From Halisarca cf. caerulea (taxonomy: Eukaryota > Porifera > Demospongiae > Chondrillida > Halisarcidae), in assembly GCA_963170055.1 (NCBI GenBank), contig CAUJGJ010000144.1:129001-193000 (forward strand): 64,000 nucleotides of DNA. Direction: 5' to 3'. This document shows positions 15,090 to 30,900 of the stretch, piece by piece (the stretch's first letter is position 1; each line of letters starts with the position of its first letter). The notes beneath the pieces are model-generated. The model saw nothing but the letters and a program-made list of their open reading frames with translations. It did not search any database and was not told where the DNA came from. The position numbers and the translations under genes were made by a program.

Positions 15090-18000
15090 CACTTCAGAAA
15101 CTTCATGTGTGTCCACTGGGAATGTATGTGGTGCTAGTGCCAAATATTGGTATTAGCACCAGCATATCCAACACTACACAAATGCGCCCACAGCAGTTAA
15201 GAAACATCATTTGTGTCCACTGGGAATGTGCGTGGTGATAGTGCCAAATATTGGTATTAGCACCAGCATATCCAACACTACACAAATACGCCCACAGCAG
15301 TTAAGAAACTTCATGTGTGTCCACTGGGAATGTGCGTGGTGCTAGTGCCAAATATTGGTATTAGCACCAGCATATCCAACACTACACAAATACGCCCACA
15401 GCACTTCGGAAACTTCATGTGTGTCCACTGGGAATGTGCGTGGTGCTAGTGCCAAATATTGGTATTAGCACCAGAATATCCAACATTACACAAATACGCC
15501 CACAGCACTTCAGAAACTTCTTGTGTGTCCACATGGAATGTGCGTGGTGCTAGTGCCAAATATTGGTATTAGCACCAGCATATCCAACACTACATAAATA
15601 CGCCCACAGCAGTTAAGAAACTTCATGTGTGTCCACTGGGAATGTGCGTGGTGTTAGTGCCAAATATTGGTATTAGCACCAGCATATCCAACACTACTCA
15701 AATACGCCAACAGCACTTCAGAAACTTCATGTGTGTCCACTGAGAATGTGCGTGGTGCTAGTGCCAAATATTGGTATTAGCACCAGCATATCCAACATTA
15801 CACAAATGCGCCCACAGCAGTTAAGAAACTTCATTTGTGTCCATTGGGAATGTGCGTGGTGCTAGTGCCAAATATTGGTATTAGCACCAGCATATCCAAC
15901 ACTACACAAATACGCCCACAGCAGTTAAGAAACTTCATGTGTGTCCACTGGGAATGTGCGTGGTGCTAGTGCCAAATATTGGTATTAGCACCAGCATATC
16001 CAACACTACACAAATGCGCCCTCAGCAGTTAAGAAACTTCATGTGTGTCCACTGGGAATGTGCGTGGTGCTAGTGCCAAATATTGGTATTAGCACCAGCA
16101 TATCCAACACTACACAAATACGCCCACAGTAGTTAAGAAACTTCATTTGTGTCCACTGGGAATGTGCGTGGTGCTAGTGCCAAATATTGGTATTAGCACC
16201 AGCATATCCAACACTACACAAATGCGCCCACAGCACTTCAGAAACTTCATGTGTGTCCACTGGGAATGTGCGTGGTGCTAGTGCCAAATATTGGTATTAG
16301 CACCAGCATATCCAACACTACACAAATGCGCCCACAGCAGTTAAGAAACTTCATTTGTGTCCACTGGGAATGTGCGTGGTGCTAGTGCCAAATATTGGTA
16401 TTAGCACCAGCATATCCAACACTACACAAATACGCCCACAGCACTTCAGAAACTTCATGTGTGTCCACTGGGAATGTGCGTGGTGCTAGTGCCAAATATT
16501 GGTATTAGCACCAGCATATCCAACACTACACAAATACGCCCACAGCACTTCAGAAACTTCATGTGTGTCCACTGGGAATGTATGTGGTGCTAGTGCCAAA
16601 TATTGCTATTAGCACCAGCATATCCAACACTACACAAATGCGCCCACAGCAGTTAAGAAACTTCATTTGTGTCCACTGGGAATGTGCGTGGTGCTAGTGC
16701 CAAATATTGGTATTAGCACCAGCATATCCAACACTACACAAATACGCCCACAGCAGTTAAGAAACTTCATGTGTGTCCACTGGGAATGTGCGTGGTGCTA
16801 GTGCCAAATATTGGTATTAGCACCAGCATATCCAACACTACACAAATGCGCCCTCAGCACTTCAGAAACTTCATTTGTGTCCACTGGGAATGTGCGTGGT
16901 GCTAGTGCCAAATATTGGTATTAGCACCAGCATATCCAACACTACACAAATACGCCCACAGCACTTCAGAAACTTCTTGTGTGTCCACATGGAATGTGCG
17001 TGGTGCTAGTGCCAAATATTGGTATTAGCACCAGCATATCCAACACTACACAAATACGCCCACAGCAGTTAAGAAACTTCATGTGTGTCCACTGGGAATG
17101 TGCGTGGTGTTAGTGCCAAATATTGGTATTAGCACCAGCATATCCAACACTACTCAAATACGCCCACAGCACTTCAGAAACTTCATGTGTGTCCACTGAG
17201 AATGTGCGTGGTGCTAGTGCCAAATATTGGTATTAGCACCAGCATATCCAACATTACACAAATGCGCCCACAGCAGTTAAGAAACTTCATTTGTGTCCAC
17301 TGGGAATGTGCGTGGTGCTAGTGCCAAATATTGGTATTAGCACCAGCATATCCAACACTACACAAATACGCCCACAGCAGTTAAGAAACTTCATTTGTGT
17401 CCACTGGGAATGTGCGTGGTGCTAGTGCCAAATATTGGTATTAGCACCAGCATATCCAACACTACACAAATGCGCCCTCAGCAGTTAAGAAACTTCATGT
17501 GTGTCCACTGGGAATGTGCGTGGTGCTAGTGCCAAATATTGGTATTAGCACCAGCATATCCAACACTACACAAATACGCCCACAGTAGTTAAGAAACTTC
17601 ATTTGTGTCCACTGGGAATGTGCGTGGTGCTAGTGCCAAATATTGGTATTAGCACCAGCATATCCAACACTACACAAATGCGCCCACAGCACTTCAGAAA
17701 CTTCATTTGTGTCCACTGGGAATGTGCGTGGTGCTAGTGCCAAATATTGGTATTAGCACCAGCATATCCAACACTACACAAATACGCCCACAGCAGTTAA
17801 GAAACTTCATGTGTGCCCACTGGGAATGTGCGTGGTGCTAGTGCCAAATATTGGTATTAGCACCAGCATATCCAACACAACACAAATACGCCCACAGCAC
17901 TTCAGAAACTTCATGTGTGTCCACTGGGAATGTGCGTGGTGATAGTGCCAAATATTGGTATTAGCACCAGCATATCCAACACTACACAAATGCGCCCACA

Positions 18001-21000
18001 GCAGTTAAGAAACTTCATTTGTGTCCACTGGGAATGTGCGTGGTGCTAGTGCCAAATATTGGTATTAGCACCAGCATATCCAACACTACACAAATGCTCC
18101 CACAGCACTTCAGAAACTTCATGTGTGTCCACTGGGAATGTGCGTGGTGCTAGTGCCAAATATTGGTATTAGCACCAGCATATCCAACACTACACAAATA
18201 CGCCCACAGCACTTCAGAAACTTCATGTGTGTCCACTGGGAATGTGCGTGGTGCTAGTGCCAAATATTGGTATTAGTACCAACATATCCAACACTACTCA
18301 AATACGCCCACAGCACTTCAGAAACTTCATGTGTGTCCACTGGGAATGTGCGTGGTGCTAGTGCCAAATATTGGTATTAGCACCAGCATATCCAACACTA
18401 CATAAATGCGCCCTCAGCACTTCAGAAACTTCATTTGTGTCCACTGGGAATGTGCGTGGTGCTAGTGCCAAATATTGGTATTAGCACCAGCATATCCAAC
18501 ACTACACAAATACGCCCACAGCACTTCAGAAACTTCTTGTGTGTCCACATGGAATGTGCGTGGTGCTAGTGCCAAATATTGGTATTAGCACCAGCATATC
18601 CAACACTACACAAATACGCCCACAGCAGTTAAGAAACTTCATGTGTGTCCACTGGGAATGTGCGTGGTGTTAGTGCCAAATATTGGTATTAGCACCAGCA
18701 TATCCAACACTACACAAATACGCCCACAGTAGTTAAGAAACTTCATGTGTGTCCACTGGGAATGTGCGTGGTGCTAGTGCCAAATATTGGTATTAGCACC
18801 AGCATATCCAACACTACACAAATACGCCCACAGCACTTCAGAAACTTCATGTGTGTCCACTGGGAATGTATGTGGTGCTAGTGCCAAATATTGGTATTAG
18901 CACCAGCATATCCAACACTACACAAATGCGCCCACAGCAGTTAAGAAACATCATTTGTGTCCACTGGGAATGTGCGTGGTGATAGTGCCAAATATTGGTA
19001 TTAGCACCAGCATATCCAACACTACACAAATACGCCCACAGCAGTTAAGAAACTTCATGTGTGTCCACTGGGAATGTGCGTGGTGCTAGTGCCAAATATT
19101 GGTATTAGCACCAGCATATCCAACACTACACAAATACGCCCACAGCACTTCGGAAACTTCATGTGTGTCCACTGGGAATGTGCGTGGTGCTAGTGCCAAA
19201 TATTGGTATTAGCACCAGAATATCCAACATTACACAAATACGCCCACAGCACTTCAGAAACTTCTTGTGTGTCCACATGGAATGTGCGTGGTGCTAGTGC
19301 CAAATATTGGTATTAGCACCAGCATATCCAACACTACAGAAATACGCCCACAGCAGTTAAGAAACTTCATGTGTGTCCACTGGGAATGTGCGTGGTGTTA
19401 GTGCCAAATATTGGTATTAGCACCAGCATATCCAACACTACTCAAATACGCCAACAGCACTTCAGAAACTTCATGTGTGTCCACTGAGAATGTGCGTGGT
19501 GCTAGTGCCAAATATTGGTATTAGCACCAGCATATCCAACATTACACAAATGCGCCCACAGCAGTTAAGAAACTTCATTTGTGTCCACTGGGAATGTGCG
19601 TGGTGCTAGTGCCAAATATTGGTATTAGCACCAGCATATCCAACACTACACAAATACGCCCACAGCAGTTAAGAAACTTCATGTGTGTCCACTGGGAATG
19701 TGCGTGGTGCTAGTGCCAAATATTGGTATTAGCACCAGCATATCCAACACTACACAAATGCGCCCTCAGCAGTTAAGAAACTTCATGTGTGTCCACTGGG
19801 AATGTGCGTGGTGCTAGTGCCAAATATTGGTATTAGCACCAGCATATCCAACACTACACAAATACGCCCACAGTAGTTAAGAAACTTCATTTGTGTCCAC
19901 TGGGAATGTGCGTGGTGCTAGTGCCAAATATTGGTATTAGCACCAGCATATCCAACACTACACAAATGCGCCCACAGCACTTCAGAAACTTCATGTGTGT
20001 CCACTGGGAATGTGCGTGGTGCTAGTGCCAAATATTGGTATTAGCACCAGCATATCCAACACTACACAAATGCGCCCACAGCAGTTAAGAAACTTCATTT
20101 GTGTCCACTGGGAATGTGCGTGGTGCTAGTGCCAAATATTGGTATTAGCACCAGCATATCCAACACTACACAAATACGCCCACAGCACTTCAGAAACTTC
20201 ATGTGTGTCCACTGGGAATGTGCGTGGTGCTAGTGCCAAATATTGGTATTAGCACCAGCATATCCAACACTACACAAATACGCCCACAGCACTTCAGAAA
20301 CTTCATGTGTGTCCACTGGGAATGTATGTGGTGCTAGTGCCAAATATTGCTATTAGCACCAGCATATCCAACACTACACAAATGCGCCCACAGCAGTTAA
20401 GAAACTTCATTTGTGTCCACTGGGAATGTGCGTGGTGCTAGTGCCAAATATTGGTATTAGCACCAGCATATCCAACACTACACAAATACGCCCACAGCAG
20501 TTAAGAAACTTCATGTGTGTCCACTGGGAATGTGCGTGGTGCTAGTGCCAAATATTGGTATTAGCACCAGCATATCCAACACTACACAAATGCGCCCTCA
20601 GCACTTCAGAAACTTCATTTGTGTCCACTGGGAATGTGCGTGGTGCTAGTGCCAAATATTGGTATTAGCACCAGCATATCCAACACTACACAAATACGCC
20701 CACAGCACTTCAGAAACTTCTTGTGTGTCCACATGGAATGTGCGTGGTGCTAGTGCCAAATATTGGTATTAGCACCAGCATATCCAACACTACACAAATA
20801 CGCCCACAGCAGTTAAGAAACTTCATGTGTGTCCACTGGGAATGTGCGTGGTGTTAGTGCCAAATATTGGTATTAGCACCAGCATATCCAACACTACTCA
20901 AATACGCCCACAGCACTTCAGAAACTTCATGTGTGTCCACTGAGAATGTGCGTGGTGCTAGTGCCAAATATTGGTATTAGCACCAGCATATCCAACATTA

Positions 21001-22600
21001 CACAAATGCGCCCACAGCAGTTAAGAAACTTCATTTGTGTCCACTGGGAATGTGCGTGGTGCTAGTGCCAAATATTGGTATTAGCACCAGCATATCCAAC
21101 ACTACACAAATACGCCCACAGCAGTTAAGAAACTTCATTTGTGTCCACTGGGAATGTGCGTGGTGCTAGTGCCAAATATTGGTATTAGCACCAGCATATC
21201 CAACACTACACAAATGCGCCCTCAGCAGTTAAGAAACTTCATGTGTGTCCACTGGGAATGTGCGTGGTGCTAGTGCCAAATATTGGTATTAGCACCAGCA
21301 TATCCAACACTACACAAATACGCCCACAGTAGTTAAGAAACTTCATTTGTGTCCACTGGGAATGTGCGTGGTGCTAGTGCCAAATATTGGTATTAGCACC
21401 AGCATATCCAACACTACACAAATGCGCCCACAGCACTTCAGAAACTTCATTTGTGTCCACTGGGAATGTGCGTGGTGCTAGTGCCAAATATTGGTATTAG
21501 CACCAGCATATCCAACACTACACAAATGCGCCCACAGCAGTTAAGAAACTTCATGTGTGTCCACTGGGAATGTGCGTGGTGCTAGTGCCAAATATTGGTA
21601 TTAGCACCAGCATATCCAACACTACACAAATACGCCCACAGCAGTTAAGAAACTTCATGTGTGCCCACTGGGAATGTGCGTGGTGCTAGTGCCAAATATT
21701 GGTATTAGCACCAGCATATCCAACACAACACAAATACGCCCACAGCACTTCAGAAACTTCATGTGTGTCCACTGGGAATGTGCGTGGTGCTAGTGCCAAA
21801 TATTGGTATTAGCACCAGCATATCCAACACTACACAAATGCGCCCACAGCAGTTAAGAAACTTCATTTGTGTCCACTGGGAATGTGCGTGGTGCTAGTGC
21901 CAAATATTGGTATTAGCACCAGCATATCCAACACTACACAAATGCTCCCACAGCACTTCAGAAACTTCATGTGTGTCCACTGGGAATGTGCGTGGTGCTA
22001 GTGCCAAATATTGGTATTAGCACCAGCATATCCAACACTACACAAATACGCCCACAGCACTTCAGAAACTTCATGTGTGTCCACTGGGAATGTGCGTGGT
22101 GCTAGAGCCAAATATTGGTATTAGTACCAACATATCCAACACTACTCAAATACGCCCACAGCACTTCAGAAACTTCATGTGTGTCCACTGGGAATGTGCG
22201 TGGTGCTAGTGCCAAATATTGGTATTAGCACCAGCATATCCAACACTACATAAATGCGCCCTCAGCACTTCAGAAACTTCATTTGTGTCCACTGGGAATG
22301 TGCGTGGTGCTAGTGCCAAATATTGGTATTAGCACCAGCATATCCAACACTACACAAATACGCCCACAGCACTTCAGAAACTTCTTGTGTGTCCACATGG
22401 AATGTGCGTGGTGCTAGTGCCAAATATTGGTATTAGCACCAGCATATCCAACACTACACAAATACGCCCACAGCAGTTAAGAAACTTCATGTGTGTCCAC
22501 TGGGAATGTGCGTGGTGTTAGTGCCAAATATTGGTATTAGCACCAGCATATCCAACACTACACAAATACGCCCACAGTAGTTAAGAAACTTCATTTGTGT
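15090..22600. repeat. 36-monomer (3744-bp) higher-order duplication
   Basis: A rare GTGGTGATAGTGCC lies near 15233 and 18977, and a rare TATTGCTATTAG near 16601 and 20345, both 3744 bp apart. Later the offset becomes 3848 bp (37 monomers; GTGCCCACTGG at 17813 and 21661), so one extra whole monomer was gained. The change is again an integral number of monomers. Confidence 0.85.
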
Positions 22601-23750
22601 CCACTGGGAATGTGCGTGGTGCTAGTGCCAAATATTGGTATTAGCACCAGCATATCCAACACTACACAAATGCGCCCACAGCACTTCAGAAACTTCATTT
22701 GTGTCCACTGGGAATGTGCGTGGTGCTAGTGCCAAATATTGGTATTAGCACCAGCATATCCAACACTACACAAATGCGCCCACAGCAGTTAAGAAACTTC
22801 ATGTGTGTCCACTGGGAATGTGCGTGGTGCTAGTGCCAAATATTGGTATTAGCACCAGCATATCCAACACTACACAAATACGCCCACAGCAGTTAAGAAA
22901 CTTCATGTGTGCCCACTGGGAATGTGCGTGGTGCTAGTGCCAAATATTGGTATTAGCACCAGCATATCCAACACAACACAAATACGCCCACAGCACTTCA
23001 GAAACTTCATGTGTGTCCACTGGGAATGTGCGTGGTGCTAGTGCCAAATATTGGTATTAGCACCAGCATATCCAACACTACACAAATGCGCCCACAGCAG
23101 TTAAGAAACTTCATTTGTGTCCACTGGGAATGTGCGTGGTGCTAGTGCCAAATATTGGTATTAGCACCAGCATATCCAACACTACACAAATGCTCCCACA
23201 GCACTTCAGAAACTTCATGTGTGTCCACTGGGAATGTGCGTGGTGCTAGTGCCAAATATTGGTATTAGCACCAGCATATCCAACACTACACAAATACGCC
23301 CACAGCACTTCAGAAACTTCATGTGTGTCCACTGGGAATGTGCGTGGTGCTAGAGCCAAATATTGGTATTAGTACCAACATATCCAACACTACTCAAATA
23401 CGCCCACAGCACTTCAGAAACTTCATGTGTGTCCACTGGGAATGTGCGTGGTGCTAGTGCCAAATATTGGTATTAGCACCAGCATATCCAACACTACATA
23501 AATGCGCCCTCAGCACTTCAGAAACTTCATTTGTGTCCACTGGGAATGTGCGTGGTGCTAGTGCCAAATATTGGTATTAGCACCAGCATATCCAACACTA
23601 CACAAATACGCCCACAGCACTTCAGAAACTTCTTGTGTGTCCACATGGAATGTGCGTGGTGTTAGTGCCAAATATTGGTATTAGCACCAGCATATCCAAC
23701 ACTACTCAAATACGCCCACAGCACTTCAGAAACTTCATGTGTGTCCACTG
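21300..23750. repeat. 12-monomer (1248-bp) local duplication
   Basis: The private GTGCCCACTGG variant occurs at 21661 and again at 22909, 1248 bp later, followed by the same order of CTCCCACAG, CTAGAGCC and TACATAAATGCG monomers. This nests inside and beyond the end of the 3744-bp duplication. Confidence 0.75.
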
Positions 23751-25019
23751 AGAATGTGCGTGGTGCTAGTGCCAAATATTGGTATTAGCACCAGCATATC
23801 CAACATTACACAAATGCGCCCACAGCAGTTAAGAAACTTCATTTGTGTCCACTGGGAATGTGCGTGGTGCTAGTGCCAAATATTGGTATTAGCACCAGCA
23901 TATCCAACACTACACAAATACGCCCACAGCAGTTAAGAAACTTCATGTGTGTCCACTGGGAATGTGCGTGGTGCTAGTGCCAAATATTGGTATTAGCACC
24001 AGCATATCCAACACTACACAAATGCGCCCTCAGCAGTTAAGAAACTTCATGTGTGTCCACTGGGAATGTGCGTGGTGCTAGTGCCAAATATTGGTATTAG
24101 CACCAGCATATCCAACACTACACAAATACGCCCACAGTAGTTAAGAAACTTCATTTGTGTCCACTGGGAATGTGCGTGGTGCTAGTGCCAAATATTGGTA
24201 TTAGCACCAGCATATCCAACACTACACAAATGCGCCCACAGCACTTCAGAAACTTCATGTGTGTCCACTGGGAATGTGCGTGGTGCTAGTGCCAAATATT
24301 GGTATTAGCACCAGCATATCCAACACTACACAAATGCGCCCACAGCAGTTAAGAAACTTCATTTGTGTCCACTGGGAATGTGCGTGGTGCTAGTGCCAAA
24401 TATTGGTATTAGCACCAGCATATCCAACACTACACAAATACGCCCACAGCAGTTAAGAAACTTCATGTGTGTCCACTGGGAATGTGCGTGGTGCTAGTGC
24501 CAAATATTGGTATTAGCACCAGCATATCCAACACAACACAAATACGCCCACAGCACTTCAGAAACTTCATGTGTGTCCACTGGGAATGTGCGTGGTGCTA
24601 GTGCCAAATATTGGTATTAGCACCAGCATATCCAACACTACACAAATGCGCCCACAGCAGTTAAGAAACTTCATTTGTGTCCACTGGGAATGTGCGTGGT
24701 GCTAGTGCCAAATATTGGTATTAGCACCAGCATATCCAACACTACACAAATGCTCCCACAGCACTTCAGAAACTTCATGTGTGTCCACTGGGAATGTGCG
24801 TGGTGCTAGTGCCAAATATTGGTATTAGCACCAGCATATCCAACACTACACAAATACGCCCACAGCAGTTAAGAAACTTCATGTGTGTCCACTGGGAATG
24901 TGCGTGGTGCTAGTGCCAAATATTGGTATTAGCACCAGCATATCCAACACTACACAAATGCGCCCACAGCAGTTAAGAAACTTCATTTGTGTCCACTGGG
25001 AATGTGCGTGGTGCTAGTG

Positions 25020-27950
25020 CCAAATATTGGTATTAGCACCAGCATATCCAACACTACACAAATGCTCCCACAGCACTTCAGAAACTTCATGTCTGTCCAC
25101 TGGGAATGTGCGTGGTGCTAGTGCCAAATATTGGTATTAGCACCAGCATATCCAACACTACACAAATACGCCCACAGCAGTTAAGAAACTTCATGTGTGT
25201 CCACTGGGAATGTGCGTGGTGCTAGTGCCAAATATTGGTATTAGCACCAGCATATCCAACACTACACAAATACGCCCACAGCAGTTAAGAAACTTCATGT
25301 GTGTCCACTGGGAATGTGCGTGGTGCTAGTGCCAAATATTGGTATTAGCACCAGCATATCCAACACTACACAAATGCGCCCACAGCACTTCAGAAACTTC
25401 ATGTGTGTCCACTGGGAATGTGCGTGGTGCTAATGCCAAATATTGGTATTAGCACCAGCATATCCAACACTACACAAATGCGCCCAAAACACTTCAGAAA
25501 GGTCATGTGTGTCCACTGGGAATGTGCGTGGTGCTAGTGCCAAATATTGGTATTAGCACCAGCATATCCAACACAACACAAATACGCCCACAGCACTTCA
25601 GAAACTTCATGTGTGTCCACTGGGAATGTGCGTGGTGCTAGTGCCAAATATTGGTATTAGCACCAGCATATCCAACACTACTCAAATACGCCCACAGCAG
25701 TTAAGAAACTTCATGTGTGTCCACTGGGAATGTGCGTGGTGCTAGTGCCAAATATTGGTATTAGCACCAGCATATCCAACACTACACAAATACGCCCACA
25801 GCACTTCGGAAACTTCATGTGTGTCCACTGGGAATGTGCGTGGTGCTAGTGGCAAATATTGGTATTAGCACCAGCATATCCAACATTACACAAATACGCC
25901 CACAGCACTTCAGAAACTTCTTGTGTGTCCACATGGAATGTGCGTGGTGCTAGTGCCAAATATTGGTATTAGCACCAGCATATCCAACACTACACAAATA
26001 CGCCCACAGCAGTTAAGAAACTTCATGTGTGTCCACTGGGAATGTGCGTGGTGTTAGTGCCAAATATTGGTATTAGCACCAGCATATCCAACACTACTCA
26101 AATACGCCCACAGCACTTCAGAAACTTCATGTGTGTCCACTGAGAATGTGCGTGGTGCTAGTGCCAAATATTGGTATTAGCACCAGCATATCCAACATTA
26201 CACAAATGCGCCCACAGCAGTTAAGAAACTTCATTTGTGTCCACTGGGAATGTGCGTGGTGCTAGTGCCAAATATTGGTATTAGCACCAGCATATCCAAC
26301 ACTACACAAATACGCCCACAGCAGTTAAGAAACTTCATGTGTGTCCACTGGGAATGTGCGTGGTGCTAGTGCCAAATATTGGTATTAGCACCAGCATATC
26401 CAACACTACACAAATGCGCCCTCAGCAGTTAAGAAACTTCATGTGTGTCCACTGGGAATGTGCGTGGTGCTAGTGCCAAATATTGGTATTAGCACCAGCA
26501 TATCCAACACTACACAAATACGCCCACAGTAGTTAAGAAACTTCATTTGTGTCCACTGGGAATGTGCGTGGTGCTAGTGCCAAATATTGGTATTAGCACC
26601 AGCATATCCAACACTACACAAATGCGCCCACAGCACTTCAGAAACTTCATGTGTGTCCACTGGGAATGTGCGTGGTGCTAGTGCCAAATATTGGTATTAG
26701 CACCAGCATATCCAACACTACACAAATGCGCCCACAGCAGTTAAGAAACTTCATTTGTGTCCACTGGGAATGTGCGTGGTGCTAGTGCCAAATATTGGTA
26801 TTAGCACCAGCATATCCAACACTACACAAATACGACCACAGCAGTTAAGAAACTTCATGTGTGTCCACTGGGAATGTGCGTGGTGCTAGTGCCAAATATT
26901 GGTATTAGCACCAGCATATCCAACACAACACAAATACGCCCACAGCACTTCAGAAACTTCATGTGTGTCCACTGGGAATGTGCGTGGTGCTAGTGCCAAA
27001 TATTGGTATTAGCACCAGCATATCCAACACTACACAAATGCGCCCACAGCAGTTAAGAAACTTCATTTGTGTCCACTGGGAATGTGCGTGGTGCTAGTGC
27101 CAAATATTGGTATTAGCACCAGCATATCCAACACTACACAAATGCTCCCACAGCACTTCAGAAACTTCATGTGTGTCCACTGGGAATGTGCGTGGTGCTA
27201 GTGCCAAATATTGGTATTAGCACCAGCATATCCAACACTACACAAATACGCCCACAGCACTTCAGAAACTTCATGTGTGTCCACTGGGAATGTGCGTGGT
27301 GCTAGAGCAAAATATTGGTATTAGTACCAACATATCCAACACTACTCAAATACGCCCACAGCACTTCAGAAACTTCATGTGTGTCCACTGGGAATGTGCG
27401 TGGTGCTAGTGCCAAATATTGGTATTAGCACCAGCATATCCAACACTACACAAATACGCCCACAGCACTTCAGAAACTTCATGTGTGTCCACTGGGAATG
27501 TATGTGGTGCTAGTGCCAAATATTGGTATTAGCACCAGCATATCCAACACTACACAAATACGCCCACAGCAGTTAAGAAACTTCATGTGTGTCCACTGGG
27601 AATGTGCGTGGTGCTAGTGCCAAATATTGGTATTAGCACCAGCATATCCAACACTACACAAATACGCCCACAGCACTTCGGAAACTTCATGTGTGTCCAC
27701 TGGGAATGTGCGTGGTGCTAGTGCCAAATATTGGTATTAGCACCAGCATATCCAACATTACACAAATACGCCCACAGCACTTCAGAAACTTCTTGTGTGT
27801 CCACATGGAATGTGCGTGGTGCTAGTGCCAAATATTGGTATTAGCACCAGCATATCCAACACTACATAAATACGCCCACAGCAGTTAAGAAACTTCATGT
27901 GTGTCCACTGGGAATGTGCGTGGTGTTAGTGCCAAATATTGGTATTAGCA
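25020..27950. repeat. Distant third copy of the left-end higher-order block
   Basis: The CTCCCACAG/ATGTCTGTCC monomer recurs at 25065, an offset of 21736 bp (209 monomers) from 3329. From the CGCCCAAAACAC monomer on, the offset is 21112 bp (203 monomers): 4369 to 25481, and TACGACCACAG at 5721 to 26833. Copy 3 shares the variant GCTAATGCC with the second left-end copy and not with the first, so it is related to that one and lacks six monomers. Confidence 0.8.
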
Positions 27951-30900
27951 CCAGCATATCCAACACTACTCAAATACGCCCACAGCACTTCAGAAACTTC
28001 ATGTGTGTCCACTGAGAATGTGCGTGGTGCTAGTGCCAAATATTGGTATTAGCACCAGCATATCCAACATTAAACAAATGCGCCCACAGCAGTTAAGAAA
28101 CTTCATTTGTGTCCACTGGGAATGTGCGTGGTGCTAGTGCCAAATATTGGTATTAGCACCAGCATATCCAACACTACACAAATACGCCCACAGCAGTTAA
28201 GAAACTTCATGTGTGTCCACTGGGAATGTGCGTGGTGCTAGTGCCAAATATTGGTATTAGCACCAGCATATCCAACACTACACAAATGCGCCCTCAGCAG
28301 TTAAGAAACTTCATGTGTGTCCACTGGGAATGTGCGTGGTGCTAGTGCCAAATATTGCTATTAGCACCAGCATATCCAACACTACACAAATACGCCCACA
28401 GTAGCTAAGAAACTTCATTTGTGTCCACTGGGAATGTGCGTGGTGCTAGTGCCAAATATTGGTATTAGCACCAGCATATCCAACACTACACAAATGCGCC
28501 CACAGCACTTCAGAAACTTCATGTGTGTCCACTGGGAATGTGCGTGGTGCTAGTGCCAAATATTGGTATTAGCACCAGCATATCCAACACTACACAAATG
28601 CGCCCACAGCAGTTAAGAAACTTCATTTGTGTCCACTGGGAATGTGCGTGGTGCTAGTGCCAAATATTGGTATTAGCACCAGCATATCCAACACTACACA
28701 AATACGCCCACAGCACTTCGGAAACTTCATGTGTGTCCACTGGGAATGTGCGTGGTGCTAGTGCCAAATATTGGTATTAGCACCAGCATATCCAACATTA
28801 CACAAATACGCCCACAGCACTTCAGAAACTTCTTGTGTGTCCACATGGAATGTGCGTGGTGCTAGTGCCAAATATTGGTATTAGCACCAGCATATCCAAC
28901 ACTACATAAATACGCCCACAGCAGTTAAGAAACTTCATGTGTGTCCACTGGGAATGTGCGTGGTGTTAGTGCCAAATATTGGTATTAGCACCAGCATATC
29001 CAACACTACTCAAATACGCCCACAGCACTTCAGAAACTTCATGTGTGTCCACTGAGAATGTGCGTGGTGCTAGTGCCAAATTTTGGTATTAGCACCAGCA
29101 TATCCAACATTACACAAATGCGCCCACAGCAGTTAAGAAACTTCATTTGTGTCCACTGGGAATGTGCGTGGTGCTAGTGCCAAATATTGGTATTAGCACC
29201 AGCATATCCAACACTACACAAATACGCCCACAGCAGTTAAGAAACTTCATGTGTGTCCACTGGGAATGTGCGTGGTGCTAGTGCCAAATATTGGTATTAG
29301 CACCAGCATATCCAACACTACACAAATGCGCCCTCAGCAGTTAAGAAACTTCATGTGTGTCCACTGGGAATGTGCGTGGTGCTAGTGCCAAATATTGGTA
29401 TTAGCACCAGCATATCCAACACTACACAAATACGCCCACAGTAGTTAAGAAACTTCATTTGTGTCCACTGGGAATGTGCGTGGTGCTAGTGCCAAATATT
29501 GGTATTAGCACCAGCATATCCAACACTACACAAATGCGCCCACAGCACTTCAGAAACTTCATGTGTGTCCACTGGGAATGTGCGTGGTGCTAGTGCCAAA
29601 TATTGGTATTAGCACCAGCATATCCAACACTACACAAATGCGCCCACAGCAGTTAAGAAACTTCATTTGTGTCCACTGGGAATGTGCGTGGTGCTAGTGC
29701 CAAATATTGGTATTAGCACCAGCATATCCAACACTACACAAATACGCCCACAGCACTTCAGAAACTTCATGTGTGTCCACTGGGAATGTGCGTGGTGCTA
29801 GTGCCAAATATTGGTATTAGCACCAGCATATCCAACACTACACAAATACGCCCACAGCACTTCAGAAACTTCATGTGTGTCCACTGGGAATGTATGTGGT
29901 GCTAGTGCCAAATATTGGTATTAGCACCAGCATATCCAACACTACACAAATGCGCCCACAGCAGTTAAGAAACTTCATGTGCGTCCACTGGGAATGTGCG
30001 TGGTGCTAGTGCCAAATATTGGTATTAGCACCAGCATATCCAACACTACACAAATGCGCCCTCAGCACTTCAGAAACTTCATTTGTGTCCACTGGGAATG
30101 TGCGTGGTGCTAGTGCCAAATATTGGTATTAGCACCAGCATATCCAACACTACACAAATACGCCCACAGCACTTCAGAAACTTCTTGTGTGTCCACATGG
30201 AATGTGCGTGGTGCTAGTGCCAAATATTGGTATTAGCACCAGCATATCCAACACTACACAAATACGCCCACAGCAGTTAAGAAACTTCATGTGTGTCCAC
30301 TGGGAATGTGCGTGGTGTTAGTGCCAAATATTGGTATTAGCACCAGCATATCCAACACTACTCAAATACGCCCACAGCACTTCAGAAACTTCATGTGTGT
30401 CCACTGAGAATGTGCGTGGTGCTAGTGCCAAATATTGGTATTAGCACCAGCATATCCAACACTACACAAATGCGCCCACAGCAGTTAAGAAACTTCATTT
30501 GTGTCCACTGGGAATGTGCGTGGTGCTAGTGCCAAATATTGGTATTAGCACCAGCATATCCAACACTACACAAATACGCCCACAGCAGTTAAGAAACTTC
30601 ATTTGTGTCCACTGGGAATGTGCGTGGTGCTAGTGCCAAATATTGGTATTAGCACCAGCATATCCAACACTACACAAATGCGCCCTCAGCAGTTAAGAAA
30701 CTTCATGTGTGTCCACTGGGAATGTGCGTGGTGCTAGTGCCAAATATTGGTATTAGCACCAGCATATCCAACACTACACAAATACGCCCACAGTAGTTAA
30801 GAAACTTCATTTGTGTCCACTGGGAATGTGCGTGGTGCTAGTGCCAAATATTGGTATTAGCACCAGCATATCCAACACTACACAAATGCGCCCACAGCAC

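Noticed and set aside
15103..19029. Minus-strand ORFs of 60 codons inside the satellite (15103, 17807, 18847)
   Set aside because: They exist only where a chance variant removes a stop from two adjacent 104-bp monomers; the period is not a multiple of three and no gene signals surround them.
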